The notes beneath the pieces are model-generated. The model worked only from the letters and a program-made list of their open reading frames with translations. It made no database searches and was not told the origin of the DNA. A stretch of DNA of 25,736 nt from UMGS1002 sp045586785 (lineage in GTDB: Bacteria; Bacillota; Clostridia; Oscillospirales; CAG-272), in the NCBI GenBank assembly GCA_045586785.1, contig JAZNBA010000115.1, forward strand, positions 1-25,736, given 5' to 3'. Below, in pieces: positions 25,224 to 25,736 of this stretch (positions are counted from its first letter, which is position 1; each line of letters begins with the position of its first letter). A program made the position numbers and the translations under genes.

Positions 25224-25409
25224 TTATGATGTTGTTCCTATATAAATATCTACGGGACTACGCGTGCCATCTCTTTCGATATAGTAATGATGCGATTCGA
25301 ATGCATCACTTTTCAATATCACATAGCGAAAGATATGGGCAGCCTTGCTATCACAGATGCTGCACATGTGATGGAGCAGTAAAACCATATGGCGCTTTTT
25401 AAAGCGCAA
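25224..25409 (-). pseudogene. C-terminal relic of a small secreted protein, module D
   Basis: The open frame ends HHYYIERDGTRSPVDIYIGTTS, which resembles the C-termini of module B (AHYIVRDGVIYRGYG) and module A (CHIIIRGDEIFVGDTS). There is no signal peptide, ribosome site, promoter or leader upstream; the sequence runs instead into the permease stub. A deletion removed the end of one module and the start of this one. The codons before about residue 20 (RFKKRHMVLLLHH) may not belong to the original gene. Confidence 0.5.
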
Positions 25410-25484
25410 GACAGGAAGCTTTTATGGGCTGGCTATTCCCTCCCCATTGCGTTTGTCTTAATGGATGGTAACTGTGAACGTTAC

Positions 25485-25592
25485 CTATCCTACGGCAAGG
25501 GCGACGTTGATGGCAAGTAATATCAAAATTATAATACTTATCGCTTTGATCCCGAACAGTTTTTTCAGTTCATATCCAAACAGCTTCAACAT
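25485..25592 (-). pseudogene. 35-codon stub of an ABC-2 permease, module E
   Basis: From ATG 25592 the protein is identical to the first 35 residues of the permease at 20056 (MLKLFGYELKK, through TM1, to ALAVG) and then stops at TAG. The DNA from 25489 to 25600 matches 22367-22478 without a difference. Everything after TM1 has been deleted. It lies 24 nt after the partial lipoprotein, as expected for a normal module. Confidence 0.85.
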
Positions 25593-25616
25593 ACGCCGCC
25601 ATCCTCACTGTATTAT

Positions 25617-25736
25617 TTATTCTTCCGAATGCGGTAATTCCTCTACTTCCCACGTATCAATGTTTATTCTGCAGTGTGTTCTTAAAGGGTTGGACGATGC
25701 AATCGGCTTTTTTGTTTCCGAATCGTAAAATATATA
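25617..25736 (-). CDS. Surface lipoprotein, module E, C-terminal 39 codons (5' end outside window)
   Basis: The last 39 residues are visible and end TWEVEELPHSEE. SNPLRTHCRINIDTWEVE is almost identical to the C-terminus of the 23777 lipoprotein, so it belongs to the same family. It precedes the permease stub. Whether the rest of the gene is intact cannot be seen. Confidence 0.75.
   Translation of the reverse strand, partial: YIFYDSETKKPIASSNPLRTHCRINIDTWEVEELPHSEE

Noticed and set aside
25392..25407. Small palindrome GCGCTTT/AAAGCGC inside the small-protein relic
   Set aside because: A 7-bp stem with a 2-nt loop is too tight to be a convincing RNA element and lies within coding-derived sequence.

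Overview
This window is a multi-copy accessory region from a low-to-medium GC Gram-positive bacterium, most likely a Clostridia-type gut or anaerobe lineage. The basis for that is strong AGGAGG-type ribosome binding sites, lipoprotein signal peptides with typical Gram-positive lipoboxes, AT-rich intergenic DNA, and beta-propeller lipoproteins plus long ABC-2 permeases of a style common in Clostridia. The species cannot be named from the sequence. Every convincing gene lies on the minus strand, so transcription runs from the right end to the left end. There are no tRNAs, rRNAs, CRISPR arrays, transposases or phage genes.

The region is a tandem array of one repeated module. In transcription order a full module reads: conserved leader with promoter and minute ORFs, then a small secreted protein, a hairpin, one to five lipoproteins carrying a strictly conserved Cys/His motif, a double-length (about 800 aa) ABC-2 permease, and an ABC ATPase. 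From right to left: module E (25485-25736) is a collapsed copy holding a lipoprotein tail and a 35-codon permease stub. Module D (20056-25409) has a truncated small protein, two lipoproteins and a permease. Module C (10040-19704) has a small protein with a lost start codon, five tandem lipoproteins, a permease and a strong terminator. Module B (5506-9656) has the only small protein with an intact start, one lipoprotein, a permease and a 15-codon ATPase relic overlapping the permease stop. Module A (1-5304) has a frameshifted small protein, one lipoprotein, a permease and the only full-length ATPase, whose last codons run off the left edge.

The simplest reading is an array that grew by duplication and then lost parts. 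Four complete permeases remain but only one ATPase is visible, so the ATPase may be shared, or further ATPases lie outside the window. The small secreted proteins share promoter and leader but have very different mature parts, and three of the four are disabled at their start or N-terminus. The combination of small exported beta-rich protein, very long permease and ATPase resembles in layout (not demonstrably in homology) lactococcin-972-type bacteriocin and immunity loci; the added lipoproteins would then be surface receptors or immunity factors. This functional reading is inference.
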